Shown here one piece after another: positions 8,992 to 17,131 of a stretch of DNA of 64,000 bases. The first letter of the stretch is position 1; every line of letters starts with the position of its first letter. The position numbers were made by a program, and so were the translations under genes. The DNA is from Aestuariivirga litoralis (lineage in GTDB: Bacteria > Pseudomonadota > Alphaproteobacteria > Rhizobiales > Aestuariivirgaceae), in contig NZ_QKVK01000005.1 of NCBI RefSeq assembly GCF_003234965.1, positions 124,001-188,000 of the forward strand, read 5' to 3'. A model generated the notes under the pieces. The model was not told where the DNA came from. It worked only from the letters and a program-made list of their open reading frames with translations, and did not search any database.

Positions 8992-9024
8992 CCGCGCCAC
9001 TCCCCATGGGGTGGCGCGGTTTTC
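8992..9024 (+). terminator. Intra-operon hairpin with T-tail (attenuating terminator)
   Basis: The arms CCGCGCCAC(T)CCCC and GGGGTGGCGCGG pair across an AT loop and are followed by TTTTC. It lies between the binding-protein gene and the permease gene. Such a partial terminator is common in ABC operons, where the binding protein is needed in excess. Confidence 0.7.
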
Positions 9025-9091
9025 ATGAGGCCGGGCGCCGCCAGAAGCGCCGCACACAAAACACCAGACAGCCTGAAGGGAGGACCCGCCG

Positions 9092-10438
9092 ATGGCCGCC
9101 ATCGACAATACCCAGAGCCCCGCACTGGAACGCGAAGGCGCGGTGACGCGCTTCCTGCGCGCCACCGAAATCGACTCGCGCATGCTCGGCATGCTGGGCG
9201 CGCTGCTGGTCATCTGGGTCGGCTTCGATCTCGCCAGCGCCTTCATCCGCGGCGGCGACGGCCTCCTCGGCGGCACCTTCCTCACGCCCCGCAACCTGTG
9301 GATCCTGCTGGTCCAGACCTCCTCCATCGCGGTGATGACCACGGGCATGGTGCTGATCATCGTCATGCGCCACATCGACCTCTCCGTGGGCTCCGTCCTG
9401 GGCTTCACTGCCGTCTGCATCGGCACCATGCAGGTCTACTGGCTGGGGCCGGCACTGGGCGTTGGCCATCCGGCGATCTGGATCATCACGCTTGTCCTCG
9501 GGCTTGCCCTGGGTGCCGCCATCGGCGCGCTGCACGGCACGCTCATCGCCTATTTCGGCATTCCCTCCTTCATCGTCACGCTGGGCGGCCTCATCGTCTG
9601 GCGCGGTGCCGCCTGGTCGGTCATCCGCGGCGAGACGGTGGCGCCCATGGACAAGAACTTCAAGCTCATCGGCGGCGGCATCTCCGGCATCACGCCCGGT
9701 TCGATCGGCGCCACGGCAAGCTGGGTGCTCGGTTTCATCATCTGCGCGGCCATCGTGGCGCTGATCTGGAACGGCCGCCAGCAGAGGAAGCGCTTCAACT
9801 TCGTGCTGAAGCCGGTGTGGGCCGAGGTGCTGCTCGCCGCCGCCGGCTGTGCGGCCGTCCTCGGCATCACCTTCGTGCTCAACTCCTATTACTGGCCCAA
9901 GGGCGTGGTCGACCGCTGGGCCCAGCAGACCGGGGCCACCATTCCGCCCGAGGGGCTCAACATCTCCTTCGGCTATTCCATCCCGGTGCTGATCGCGCTG
10001 TTCGTCGGCATCGCCATGACCTTCGTCGCCAACCGCACCCGCTTCGGCCGCTACATCTATGCGATCGGCGGCAACCCGGAAGCGGCCGAGCTCGCCGGCA
10101 TCAACACCAAGAAGATCACCCTCATGGTGTTCTCGCTGATGGGCATGCTGGCGGCGATCTCCGCCTCCATCTCCTCGGCCCGCCTCGACTCGGCCACCAA
10201 TGCGCTGGGCCAGTTCGACGAGCTCTACGTCATCGCCGCGGCGGTGATCGGCGGCACCTCGCTGGCCGGCGGCCTCGGCACCATCTACGGCGCCATGCTC
10301 GGCGCCCTCGTCATGCAGTCGCTGCAGTCGGGCATGACGCTGCTCAACTTCGAATCCGCCACCAAGGACATGGTGGTGGGCTGTGTCCTGGTCTTCGCCG
10401 TCTTCGTCGACCAGGTCTATCGCCGTCGCGTCAAGTAA
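9092..10438 (+). CDS. Sugar ABC transporter permease, XylH/RbsC family
   Basis: A 448-residue polytopic inner-membrane protein of the ribose/xylose permease family. The conserved IVMRHIDLSVGSVLGF and the later GGNPEAAELAGINTKKI ... GLGTIYGAMLGALVM segments are typical. It is longer than classical RbsC (about 320) and E. coli XylH (393). The extra material lies around residues 190-300, including a charged stretch QQRKRFN and a long non-cytoplasmic looking segment before SYYWPKGVVDRW. It forms the channel with the adjacent ATPase. The start at 9092 is preceded by GGGAGGA. Confidence 0.87.
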   Translation: MAAIDNTQSPALEREGAVTRFLRATEIDSRMLGMLGALLVIWVGFDLASAFIRGGDGLLGGTFLTPRNLWILLVQTSSIAVMTTGMVLIIVMRHIDLSVGSVLGFTAVCIGTMQVYWLGPALGVGHPAIWIITLVLGLALGAAIGALHGTLIAYFGIPSFIVTLGGLIVWRGAAWSVIRGETVAPMDKNFKLIGGGISGITPGSIGATASWVLGFIICAAIVALIWNGRQQRKRFNFVLKPVWAEVLLAAAGCAAVLGITFVLNSYYWPKGVVDRWAQQTGATIPPEGLNISFGYSIPVLIALFVGIAMTFVANRTRFGRYIYAIGGNPEAAELAGINTKKITLMVFSLMGMLAAISASISSARLDSATNALGQFDELYVIAAAVIGGTSLAGGLGTIYGAMLGALVMQSLQSGMTLLNFESATKDMVVGCVLVFAVFVDQVYRRRVK

Positions 10439-10450
10439 GGGGAGCGCACC

Positions 10451-11287
10451 ATGTCAACGCACGCACACGCCCACAAGCACCCCACCGAAGTCCCGCGCTC
10501 CGGCCCGCCGCTGATCGAGATGAAGGACATTTCCATCGCCTTCGGCGGCATCAAGGCGGTGGACCACGCCTCGGTCGACCTCTATCCCGGCGAGGTCGTT
10601 GGCCTGCTCGGCCACAACGGTGCGGGCAAGTCGACGCTGATCAAGATCCTGTCGGGCGCCTACCAGCGCGACCATGGCGACATCTTCATCAATGGCGAGA
10701 AGGTGGACATCGCCAACCCGCGTGACGCCAAGGCGCTGGGCATCGAGACGATCTACCAGACGCTGGCGCTCGCCGACAATGTCGATGCGGCCGCCAACCT
10801 CTATCTCGGCCGCGAGCTGCGCACCTCCTGGGGCACGCTGGACGACGTCGCCATGGAGGCCGAGTGCCGCAAGGTGATGGGCCGCCTCAACCCCAATTTC
10901 CGCCGCTTCAAGGAGCCGGTGAAGGCGCTTTCCGGCGGCCAGCGCCAGTCGGTCGCCATCGCGCGCGCCATCCACTTCAATGCCCGCATCCTGATCATGG
11001 ACGAGCCGACGGCGGCGCTGGGCCCGCAGGAGACCGCGCAGGTCGGCGAGCTCATCAAGCAGCTGAAGGCGGAAGGCATCGGCATCTTCCTCATCAGCCA
11101 CGACCTGCATGACGTGTTCGACCTCGCCGACCGCCTCACGGTGATGAAGAACGGCCGCGTCGTCGGCACGGCGCGGACCTCCGACGTCGACCATGACGAG
11201 GTGCTCGGCATGATCATTGCCGGCAAGTGCCCGCCCGGCGCCATTCCCGGCCCGGGCGCCCTGCAGAGCCCGGCAGCCGCGGCGTGA
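10451..11287 (+). CDS. Sugar ABC transporter ATPase, single-domain
   Basis: A 278-residue ATPase with one nucleotide-binding domain: Walker [10 protein letters not shown] (residues 55-63), signature [14 protein letters not shown] and Walker [11 protein letters not shown]. Most xylose/ribose importers use a fused two-domain ATPase of about 500 residues (XylG, RbsA), so this one resembles the single-domain FrcA type and would act as a homodimer. The N-terminus is histidine-rich ([10 protein letters not shown]). It starts 12 bp after the permease stop, and its own stop overlaps the GTG start of the kinase gene. Function as the energising subunit is secure. Confidence 0.88.
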   Translation: MSTHAHAHKHPTEVPRSGPPLIEMKDISIAFGGIKAVDHASVDLYPGEVVGLLGHNGAGKSTLIKILSGAYQRDHGDIFINGEKVDIANPRDAKALGIETIYQTLALADNVDAAANLYLGRELRTSWGTLDDVAMEAECRKVMGRLNPNFRRFKEPVKALSGGQRQSVAIARAIHFNARILIMDEPTAALGPQETAQVGELIKQLKAEGIGIFLISHDLHDVFDLADRLTVMKNGRVVGTARTSDVDHDEVLGMIIAGKCPPGAIPGPGALQSPAAAA

Positions 11288-12204
11288 GCCGTTTCGGCGT
11301 CCTCGCCCTCGGCGAGCCGCTCTATGAACTGAACCGCCAGCCGGACGGCAACTGGCTGACGGGCTTCGGCGGCGACACGCTCAACGTGGCCATCGCCGCC
11401 GCGCGTCTCGGCTGTCCCGCCGCCTATGTCACGCGGCTGGGGGACGACATCTTCGCCACCGAACTGCGCGAGCTGATGCAGCGCGAGGCCATCGACACCT
11501 CTGCCGTCGCGGTGGACGCGGGTGCCCCCACGGGCCTCTACTTCGTCACCCATGGCGCGGCCGGCCATGTCTTCACCTATCGCCGCGCCGGCTCCGCCGC
11601 CAGCCGCATGACGCCGGCGGACCTTGATCAGGGCCTCATCGCCGCCGCCACCTTCCTGCATGTCTCCGGCATCAGCCAGGCGATCAGCCGCGGCGCGGCG
11701 GAGACCGTCGCCGCCGCCATCGCCATGGCCCGCGCCGCCGGCACGCGGGTGTCCTTCGACACCAATTTCCGGCCGCGCCTGTGGAGCGCCCCCGAGGCCC
11801 GCCCCCTGGCGGAAGCCGCCGCCGCCGCGGCCGACGTCTTCAAGACCTCCGCCGAGGATGCCGCCGCCCTCTTCGGCCTCACCGAGCCCGCCGCCATCGC
11901 CCGCCACGTGCTGGGCCTCGGCGCCCGCGCCGTTGTCGTCACGCTGGGCCGGGACGGGGTGGCGCTGGCCACCGCGGCGGGGCTGGAGCGTCTGCCCGGC
12001 CGCGCCGTCGCCACGCGCGATGCCACCGGCGCGGGGGATGCCTTCACCGGTGCCTTGCTGGCGCAGCTGGCGCTGGGCGAGGAGTTGGCCAGTGCTGCAC
12101 GTTTTGCGAATGTCGCGGCCGCCCTTTCCACCCAGGGCTATGGCGCCATCGCGCCCCTGCCGGGGCGCCAGGCGGTGGACGCCGCCCTGCGGGCCGCCGA
12201 TTGA
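11284..12204 (+). CDS. PfkB family sugar kinase (2-keto-3-deoxygluconate/fructokinase-like)
   Basis: A 306-residue ribokinase/PfkB-fold kinase. The GTG at 11284 overlaps the TGA of the ATPase gene (GTGA), which decides the start. It has the N-terminal glycine motif ([17 protein letters not shown]) and the C-terminal catalytic motif DATGAGDAF, whose last aspartate is the general base. The N-terminal phrase [12 protein letters not shown] is like KdgK-type enzymes, but fructokinase or another sugar kinase cannot be excluded. In the operon it would phosphorylate the imported sugar or a catabolic intermediate. Its position after a binding protein, permease and ATPase recalls the rhizobial frcBCAK layout. 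Confidence 0.83.
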   Translation: MSRFGVLALGEPLYELNRQPDGNWLTGFGGDTLNVAIAAARLGCPAAYVTRLGDDIFATELRELMQREAIDTSAVAVDAGAPTGLYFVTHGAAGHVFTYRRAGSAASRMTPADLDQGLIAAATFLHVSGISQAISRGAAETVAAAIAMARAAGTRVSFDTNFRPRLWSAPEARPLAEAAAAAADVFKTSAEDAAALFGLTEPAAIARHVLGLGARAVVVTLGRDGVALATAAGLERLPGRAVATRDATGAGDAFTGALLAQLALGEELASAARFANVAAALSTQGYGAIAPLPGRQAVDAALRAAD

Positions 12205-12214
12205 TCTGGATCAA
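12201..12214. promoter_or_regulatory. Perfect FNR/FixK-type box
   Basis: TTGAT-CTGG-ATCAA matches the FNR/Anr/FixK consensus TTGAT-N4-ATCAA at all ten defined positions. It straddles the stop codon of the kinase gene and lies 57 bp before the hemerythrin ATG. If it acts as a class II activator site centred at -41.5, transcription would begin near 12249, leaving a leader of about 22 nt. That is a sensible geometry, although no promoter was mapped. Confidence 0.7.
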
Positions 12215-12270
12215 GGCCCCTTGGGTCCCGGCCCTTGAAATTGGGCGATGATTTCAGGAACCAGCCGTTG

Positions 12271-12804
12271 ATGTCGGACCACGCCGTGAGTGACAGACCG
12301 AACCCTCTGGCGCGCAATCCGCTGGACATGATCGCCAGCGCCCATGCCCTGCAGGTGCAGATGTGCGACGCCATGGAGCGCATCGCCGATGGCCTGCCGG
12401 ACGAGGTGGACCGCCGCCTCTGCGCCCAGGTCGCCTCCTGCCTGCAGTTCGACCTGCCGCTGCACCACCATGACGAGGAAGAAGGCCTCTTCCCGCTGCT
12501 CATGAAGCGGGCGAAACCCGAGGACGGGCTGGACCAGATCCTGGCGCGGCTGGCCTCCGAACATTCCTCCGACAACGACTTCGCCTCGGAGATCGCCGAG
12601 GCGCTGGAAACCCTGGGGCAGGGCGGCCGCCCCGCCAATCCGGAGATGCTGGGCTACATGCTGCGCGGCTTCTTCGAGCGCTACCGCCGCCATGTGCACT
12701 GGGAAAACCAGCTCGTCATGCCGCTCGCCCGCCTCCGCCTCACCCGCGAGGACCTCGACGAGCTGCAGGCCACCATGAACGAGAACCGCCGCCAGGCCAG
12801 CTAG
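12271..12804 (+). CDS. Hemerythrin HHE domain protein
   Basis: A 177-residue, helix-rich cytoplasmic protein with the histidine and carboxylate pattern of the hemerythrin/HHE cation-binding family: SAH near residue 25, HHHDEEEGLFP, EHSSDND and the late HVHWENQLVMP. These would hold a non-heme di-iron centre used for oxygen, NO or iron sensing or handling. The ATG at 12271 is preferred over an upstream TTG at 12235 because an AGGAA lies 10 nt before it and the FNR box geometry fits. It is a single gene, separated by 190 bp from the chemotaxis operon. Low-oxygen induction is inferred from the FNR/FixK box. Confidence 0.85.
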   Translation: MSDHAVSDRPNPLARNPLDMIASAHALQVQMCDAMERIADGLPDEVDRRLCAQVASCLQFDLPLHHHDEEEGLFPLLMKRAKPEDGLDQILARLASEHSSDNDFASEIAEALETLGQGGRPANPEMLGYMLRGFFERYRRHVHWENQLVMPLARLRLTREDLDELQATMNENRRQAS

Positions 12805-12994
12805 GCCGCGAATTCCATTCCTCCTTCCCCACCGGGAGAACGGAATGGACTGCGGCGGCCATCCGCCCTGCCTGCGCGGCCAGGGATTGATTGACCGACG
12901 TCCCTCCAGCCTGACACAAACTTGCCTGCCTAGCCTCTGACCCGAACAGCAGCGGAGCGGGAGGCCATGCGCATGTCCATCGACAAGGTGCCGG

Positions 12995-13291
12995 ATGAGC
13001 GATAGTCCGGGCATCACCACCCTGCGCCTCAGGCCCTCGCTCGACCCGACCGCCATCGAGGAGCTGCTGCGCGACCTCAGGAAGGCCCGCAACACGGCGG
13101 TTGTGGTGGAGGCGGGCGACGTCGCCCGCGTCTCCACCGTGGCGCTGCAGGCGCTGCTCTCCGCCTGGATGACCTGGCGCTCCGACGGGCACGACTTCCA
13201 TGTCGCCGCCGCCTCTCCCGCCCTCGTCGATGCCGCGGCACTGCTCGGCCTCCCCAGGGACTTTCTCGCCCGTGAAGGACTTGCCTCATGA
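12995..13291 (+). CDS. cheS: STAS domain protein, CheS-like
   Basis: A 98-residue single STAS domain (anti-sigma-factor-antagonist fold), with the central segment VVEAGDVARVSTVALQALLSAW. It is the first gene of the che operon, and its stop overlaps the cheY1 start (ATGA). In Sinorhizobium meliloti a protein of about the same size at this same position, CheS, binds CheA and speeds loss of phosphate from CheY1. The equivalence here is inferred from size, fold and gene order. The residue VST at the usual serine/threonine position of STAS phosphorylation keeps an S. Alternative: a generic STAS regulator. Confidence 0.75.
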   Translation: MSDSPGITTLRLRPSLDPTAIEELLRDLRKARNTAVVVEAGDVARVSTVALQALLSAWMTWRSDGHDFHVAAASPALVDAAALLGLPRDFLAREGLAS

Positions 13292-13653
13292 CCGTCACCA
13301 TCCTCACCGTCAATGATTCCCGCACCATGCGCGACATGCTGCGCATGGCCCTCGTCGATGCCGGCTTCCGGGTCGTGCAGGCCGAGGATGGCCTGCATGG
13401 TCTCGACGTGCTGCGCCAGGAGGTGCCGCATGTGGTCATCACCGACATCAACATGCCGCGCATGGATGGTTTCGGCTTCATCGAGGCGGTGCGGCAGGAC
13501 CAGCAGTACCGCGCCATCCCCATCCTGGTGCTGACCACCGAGAGCGACGACGAGAAGAAGGCCCGCGCAAGGCGGGCCGGTGCCACCGGCTGGATCGTCA
13601 AGCCCTTCGACCCGGCGAAGCTCGTCGCCGCCATCCGCCGCGTCGCCGCCTGA
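13288..13653 (+). CDS. cheY1: Chemotaxis response regulator CheY1 (probable phosphate sink)
   Basis: A 121-residue single receiver domain. Phosphoacceptor D53 sits in TDINMPRMDG, the switch threonine in LVLTTES and the conserved lysine in IVKPFDP. One of the usual two acidic residues near the N-terminus is replaced: TVND instead of VVDD, so only D10 of the Mg-binding pair remains. By position (between the CheS-like gene and cheA) it matches rhizobial CheY1, which drains phosphate from CheA rather than driving the motor. It overlaps the upstream gene by 4 bp and is followed 11 bp later by cheA. Confidence 0.88.
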   Translation: MTVTILTVNDSRTMRDMLRMALVDAGFRVVQAEDGLHGLDVLRQEVPHVVITDINMPRMDGFGFIEAVRQDQQYRAIPILVLTTESDDEKKARARRAGATGWIVKPFDPAKLVAAIRRVAA

Positions 13654-13664
13654 GGAGTGTGCTG

Positions 13665-15761
13665 ATGGACCCGATGGCCGAAATCCGCCTCACCTTCTTC
13701 CAGGAATGCGAGGAACAGCTGGCCGCCCTCGAGAATGGCCTGCTCGCCATGCAGGAAGGCGAGACCGATTCCGAAACCGTCAACGCCGTGTTCCGCGCCG
13801 TGCATTCGATCAAGGGCGGGGCGGGGGCCTTCAAGCTCGACGCGCTGGTGAGCTTCGCCCATGTCTTCGAGACGGCGCTGGACAAGGTGCGCTCCGGCAG
13901 CCTCGCGCCCGATGCCGATGCGATGAAGCTGTTCCTGCGCGCCGCCGATGCGCTGGCCGATCTTGTGGCGGCGAGCCGCGACGGCGCGGTGGAGGACGCC
14001 AGCCCCTATGTGGCGATCGAGGAGGAATTCAACGCCCTCATCGGCGGCGGCCCGGCGGAGGAGGAGGATGAATTCGCCGGCATGGACTTCCAGCCCATCG
14101 TCACCGCCTTCGACGAGCCCGCGCCGGCGCGCAACCGCTATGCGATCCGCTTCCGTCCGCTGCGCGAACTCTATGCCAAGGCCAATGAACCACTGGCCCT
14201 GCTGCGCGAGCTTGCCCGGCTCGGGACGCTCGAGTCCCAGTGCGACATCAAGAACCTGCCCTTCCTCGACACCTTCGAACCCGAGGACAGCTATCTCTCC
14301 TGGGAGCTCCAGCTCGACACCGACGCCTCCCTCGCCGCCGTGAAGGAGGTCTTCGACTTCGTCGAGGGCGACTGCGACCTGGCAATCGCGGCGCAGCCGC
14401 CCGCCGAACAGGCAGCGCCTGTGCCGCAGGAGATGGACATCACCGCCATCCTGCGCAAGGTGCGCGAGGAAGCCCCTGCCATCGCCGCCGCCGCCGCTGC
14501 GGCGGCCCCCGCGCAGCCCGAGGCCGAAGCCGCCCCCAAGGCCAGGGCGGTGGTGCAGCCAACGATCCGCGTCGACCTCGACCGCGTCGACCGGCTCATC
14601 AATCTCGTGGGCGAGCTCGTCATCAACCAGGCCATGCTCACCCAGCGCGTGCTGCATTCGAGCCACGTGCGCGACCGCGAGGTGACATCGAGCCTCGAGG
14701 AACTCGAACGCCTGACGCGCGAGATCCAGGAAAGCGTCATGGCCATCCGCGCCCAGCCGGTGCGCCCGCTGTTCCAGCGCATGTCCCGGATCGTGCGCGA
14801 GGTGGCCGATGCCACCGCCAAGGACGTGCGGCTGCGCACCGAGGGCGAGGCGACGGAGGTCGACAAGACGGTGGTCGAGCTCCTTGCCGATCCGCTCACC
14901 CACATGATCCGCAATGCGGTGGACCACGGCCTCGAAAGCCCCGAGCAGCGAACCGCTGCCGGCAAGCCGCCCGAGGGCACGGTCAGGCTTGCCGCGGCGC
15001 ATCGCTCCGGCCGCGTCATCATCGAGGTCAGCGACGATGGCCAGGGCATCAACCGGCCCAGGGTGCTGCAGAAGGCCATCGCCAACGGCCTGGTGCCGCC
15101 CGACGCGCAGCTCTCCGACAGCGAGATCGACAACCTGCTCTTCCTGCCCGGCTTCTCCACCGCCAGTTCGGTGTCCAACATTTCGGGCCGCGGCGTGGGC
15201 ATGGATGTGGTCAAGCGCTCGATCCAGGCCCTGGGCGGCCGCATCTCGATCTCCTCCGCGCCGGGGCAGGGCTCCACCTTCACGCTCTCGCTCCCGCTCA
15301 CGCTCGCGGTGCTCGACGGCATCGTGGTCACGGTCGACGAGCAGGTCTTCGTGATACCGCTCACCGCCATCGTCGAGACGGTGAAGCACGAGCCCTCGCG
15401 CATCCATCACCTAGGGGATCACTCCTTCGTGCTGCGGGTGCGCGACGTGCTGGTGCCGCTGGTCGACGTCGGCGCCGAGCTGGGCGTGAGGGCGCCCGCC
15501 TCCGACCTCCGCTCCGGTGTGGCCATCCTCATCGAGACGGCCAACGGCACCAGGAGCGCGCTGCTCGTCGACAACATCCAGGACCAGCGCCAGGTGGTGA
15601 TCAAGAGCCTCGAGACCAACTACATGCGCGTCGATGGCATCGCCGCCGCCACCATCCTCGGCGATGGCCGCGTGGCGATGATCCTCGACGTCGATGCCCT
15701 GGTCGGCCCGCGCCACCATGACTGGGCGCAGGCCGAAATCCCCCTTGCCAAAGCGAGCTGA
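13665..15761 (+). CDS. cheA: Chemotaxis histidine kinase CheA
   Basis: A 698-residue cytoplasmic kinase that phosphorylates CheY and CheB. Domains in order: HPt with H47 in AVHSIKGGAGAF (1-105), a linker/P2-like region (about 140-245), an Ala/Pro-rich linker, the dimerisation helices (DRVDRLINLVGELVINQAM), the ATPase domain with the N-box HMIRNAVDHGLE and G boxes DDGQGI and GRGVGMDVV, and the C-terminal CheW-like domain. The ATG at 13665 is chosen because TGAGGAG lies 8-14 nt upstream; a GTG at 13659 would overlap that site. Sits in the operon between cheY1 and cheW. Confidence 0.95.
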   Translation: MDPMAEIRLTFFQECEEQLAALENGLLAMQEGETDSETVNAVFRAVHSIKGGAGAFKLDALVSFAHVFETALDKVRSGSLAPDADAMKLFLRAADALADLVAASRDGAVEDASPYVAIEEEFNALIGGGPAEEEDEFAGMDFQPIVTAFDEPAPARNRYAIRFRPLRELYAKANEPLALLRELARLGTLESQCDIKNLPFLDTFEPEDSYLSWELQLDTDASLAAVKEVFDFVEGDCDLAIAAQPPAEQAAPVPQEMDITAILRKVREEAPAIAAAAAAAAPAQPEAEAAPKARAVVQPTIRVDLDRVDRLINLVGELVINQAMLTQRVLHSSHVRDREVTSSLEELERLTREIQESVMAIRAQPVRPLFQRMSRIVREVADATAKDVRLRTEGEATEVDKTVVELLADPLTHMIRNAVDHGLESPEQRTAAGKPPEGTVRLAAAHRSGRVIIEVSDDGQGINRPRVLQKAIANGLVPPDAQLSDSEIDNLLFLPGFSTASSVSNISGRGVGMDVVKRSIQALGGRISISSAPGQGSTFTLSLPLTLAVLDGIVVTVDEQVFVIPLTAIVETVKHEPSRIHHLGDHSFVLRVRDVLVPLVDVGAELGVRAPASDLRSGVAILIETANGTRSALLVDNIQDQRQVVIKSLETNYMRVDGIAAATILGDGRVAMILDVDALVGPRHHDWAQAEIPLAKAS

Positions 15762-15764
15762 GAC

Positions 15765-16235
15765 ATGATCGAGAAATCCGCCCGGGAGCTGACCCGCGAA
15801 GCCGAATTCGTCGCCTTCCGCGCCGGCGGCCTCGAGTTCTGCATCAACATCATGTCGGTGCGCGAGATCCGCGGCTGGACGCCGGCCACCGCCATCCCGC
15901 GGGCACCCTCCTACATCCGCGGCGTCATCAACCTGCGCGGCGTGGTGCTGCCCATCGTCGACCTGGGGGTAAGGCTCGGCCTTCCCGGCACCGAGCCCAC
16001 GGCGCGCCACGTCATCATCGTCGCCCAGGTGGGCGAGCGCGCCGCGGGGCTGCTGGTCGACTCGGTCTCCGACATCCTGTCGGTCGAGGACACCTCGATC
16101 CAGCCCACGCCGGATGTCGCCTCGCAGCTCGCGCGCATGTTCGTGCGCGGCGTCATCGCCATGGATGGCCGCATGATCTCGGTCATCACCATGGACAACG
16201 TGCTGCCCGCGGGCATCGAGCTGGAAGCGGCATGA
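15765..16235 (+). CDS. cheW: Chemotaxis coupling protein CheW
   Basis: A 156-residue CheW-domain protein that links receptors to CheA. It contains the typical ICNxMSVREIRG-like segment, APSYIRGVINLRGVVLPIVDL and the late SVSDILSVEDTSI. It begins 3 bp after cheA. Its stop codon overlaps the ATG of the first mini-ORF of the tandem repeat preceding cheR, so translation downstream is coupled to its termination. Confidence 0.93.
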   Translation: MIEKSARELTREAEFVAFRAGGLEFCINIMSVREIRGWTPATAIPRAPSYIRGVINLRGVVLPIVDLGVRLGLPGTEPTARHVIIVAQVGERAAGLLVDSVSDILSVEDTSIQPTPDVASQLARMFVRGVIAMDGRMISVITMDNVLPAGIELEAA

Positions 16236-16282
16236 AGGGCGTGACATGAAGGACGTGACATGAAGGACGTGACATGAAGGAC
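16232..16282 (+). repeat. 14-bp tandem repeat forming a ladder of overlapping mini-ORFs before cheR
   Basis: Three exact copies of GTGACATGAAGGAC (16241-16254, 16255-16268, 16269-16282) follow a degenerate partial copy at the cheW stop. Because 14 is not a multiple of three, each copy's ATG is in a new frame. ATGs at 16232, 16246 and 16260 each open a five-codon ORF (M-K-G/D-V-T) whose TGA overlaps the next ATG as ATGA; the last overlap delivers the ribosome to the true cheR ATG at 16274. Each GAAGGR just before a start also works as its ribosome-binding site. Confidence 0.85.
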
Positions 16283-17131
16283 CGGGCGCTCGCCTCCGGC
16301 GAGTTCGGCTTCGACCGGAGCGACTTCGCCTTCATCGCCACCACGCTCTACGAGGATGCGGGGATCAGCCTTCCTGCCTCCAAGGCCAACCTCGTCTATT
16401 CGCGCCTCGCCAAGCGGCTGCGTGCGCTGGGGCTGGAAAGCTTCCGCGACTATTGCGAGCTCGTCGGCTCCGACGAGGGCAGCGAGGAGCGCACCCAGAT
16501 GATCGCGGCGCTCACCACCAACGTCACCCGCTTCTTCCGCGAGCCGCACCACTTCGATCACCTGCGCCGCAAGGTGGTGGAGCCGGCCGCGGCCGAGATC
16601 CGGCAGGGCCGGCGCCTGCGCATCTGGTCGGCCGGCTGCTCGTCGGGGCAGGAGCCCTATTCCATCGCGCTCACCCTGCTCTCGGTCATCCCCGATGCGC
16701 GCGCCTATGACGTCAGGATCCTCGCCACCGACATCAACCCCATCGTGCTGGAGCAGGCGCGCAAGGCCACCTATCCGGCCGAGGAGGTGGTGAGCGTTCC
16801 CGCCGACATGCGCAAGAGCTGGATGGAGCCCACCGGCATCGGCACGCTGCGCCTCGACGAGGCGCCGCGCGGCCTCGTGTCCTTCCGGCCGCTCAACCTC
16901 ATCGGCAGCTGGCCGATGAAGGGGCCCTTCGATGCCGTGTTCTGCCGCAACGTGGTGATCTATTTCGACGAGAAGACCCAGATGCGACTGCTCACCCGCC
17001 TGTCGTCACTGCTCCGGCCCGGCGGCTACCTCTATCTCGGCCATTCCGAACGCATGGTGGGCCCGGCCGAAGCGTTGTTCCGCCTCGAGGGCACGACGAC
17101 CTACCGGAAGCTCGGGGGCGACCACGCATGA
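16274..17131 (+). CDS. cheR: Chemoreceptor methyltransferase CheR
   Basis: A 285-residue SAM-dependent methyltransferase that methylates chemoreceptor glutamates. It has the N-terminal helical domain (VYSRLAKRLRALGLESF; TNVTRFFREPHHF), the SAM-binding motif WSAGCSSGQEPYSIA, ATDINPIVLEQARKA and the C-terminal DAVFCRNVVIYFDEKTQ and GGYLYLGHSE. The start at 16274 is the last ATG of the tandem repeat ladder and gives the normal family length. It overlaps cheB by 4 bp. Confidence 0.95.
   Translation: MKDRALASGEFGFDRSDFAFIATTLYEDAGISLPASKANLVYSRLAKRLRALGLESFRDYCELVGSDEGSEERTQMIAALTTNVTRFFREPHHFDHLRRKVVEPAAAEIRQGRRLRIWSAGCSSGQEPYSIALTLLSVIPDARAYDVRILATDINPIVLEQARKATYPAEEVVSVPADMRKSWMEPTGIGTLRLDEAPRGLVSFRPLNLIGSWPMKGPFDAVFCRNVVIYFDEKTQMRLLTRLSSLLRPGGYLYLGHSERMVGPAEALFRLEGTTTYRKLGGDHA

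Noticed and set aside
12815-12848. Terminator after the hemerythrin gene (CCATTCC ... GGAATGG)
   Set aside because: The stem is only 7-8 bp with a loop of about 20 nt and no T-run, so it is too weak to call.
13077-15410. A 777-codon open frame on the minus strand opposite cheA
   Set aside because: It is the antisense shadow of cheA in GC-rich DNA: His/Arg/Gly-rich with no domain, no ribosome-binding site, and it crosses the cheS-like, cheY1 and cheA genes.
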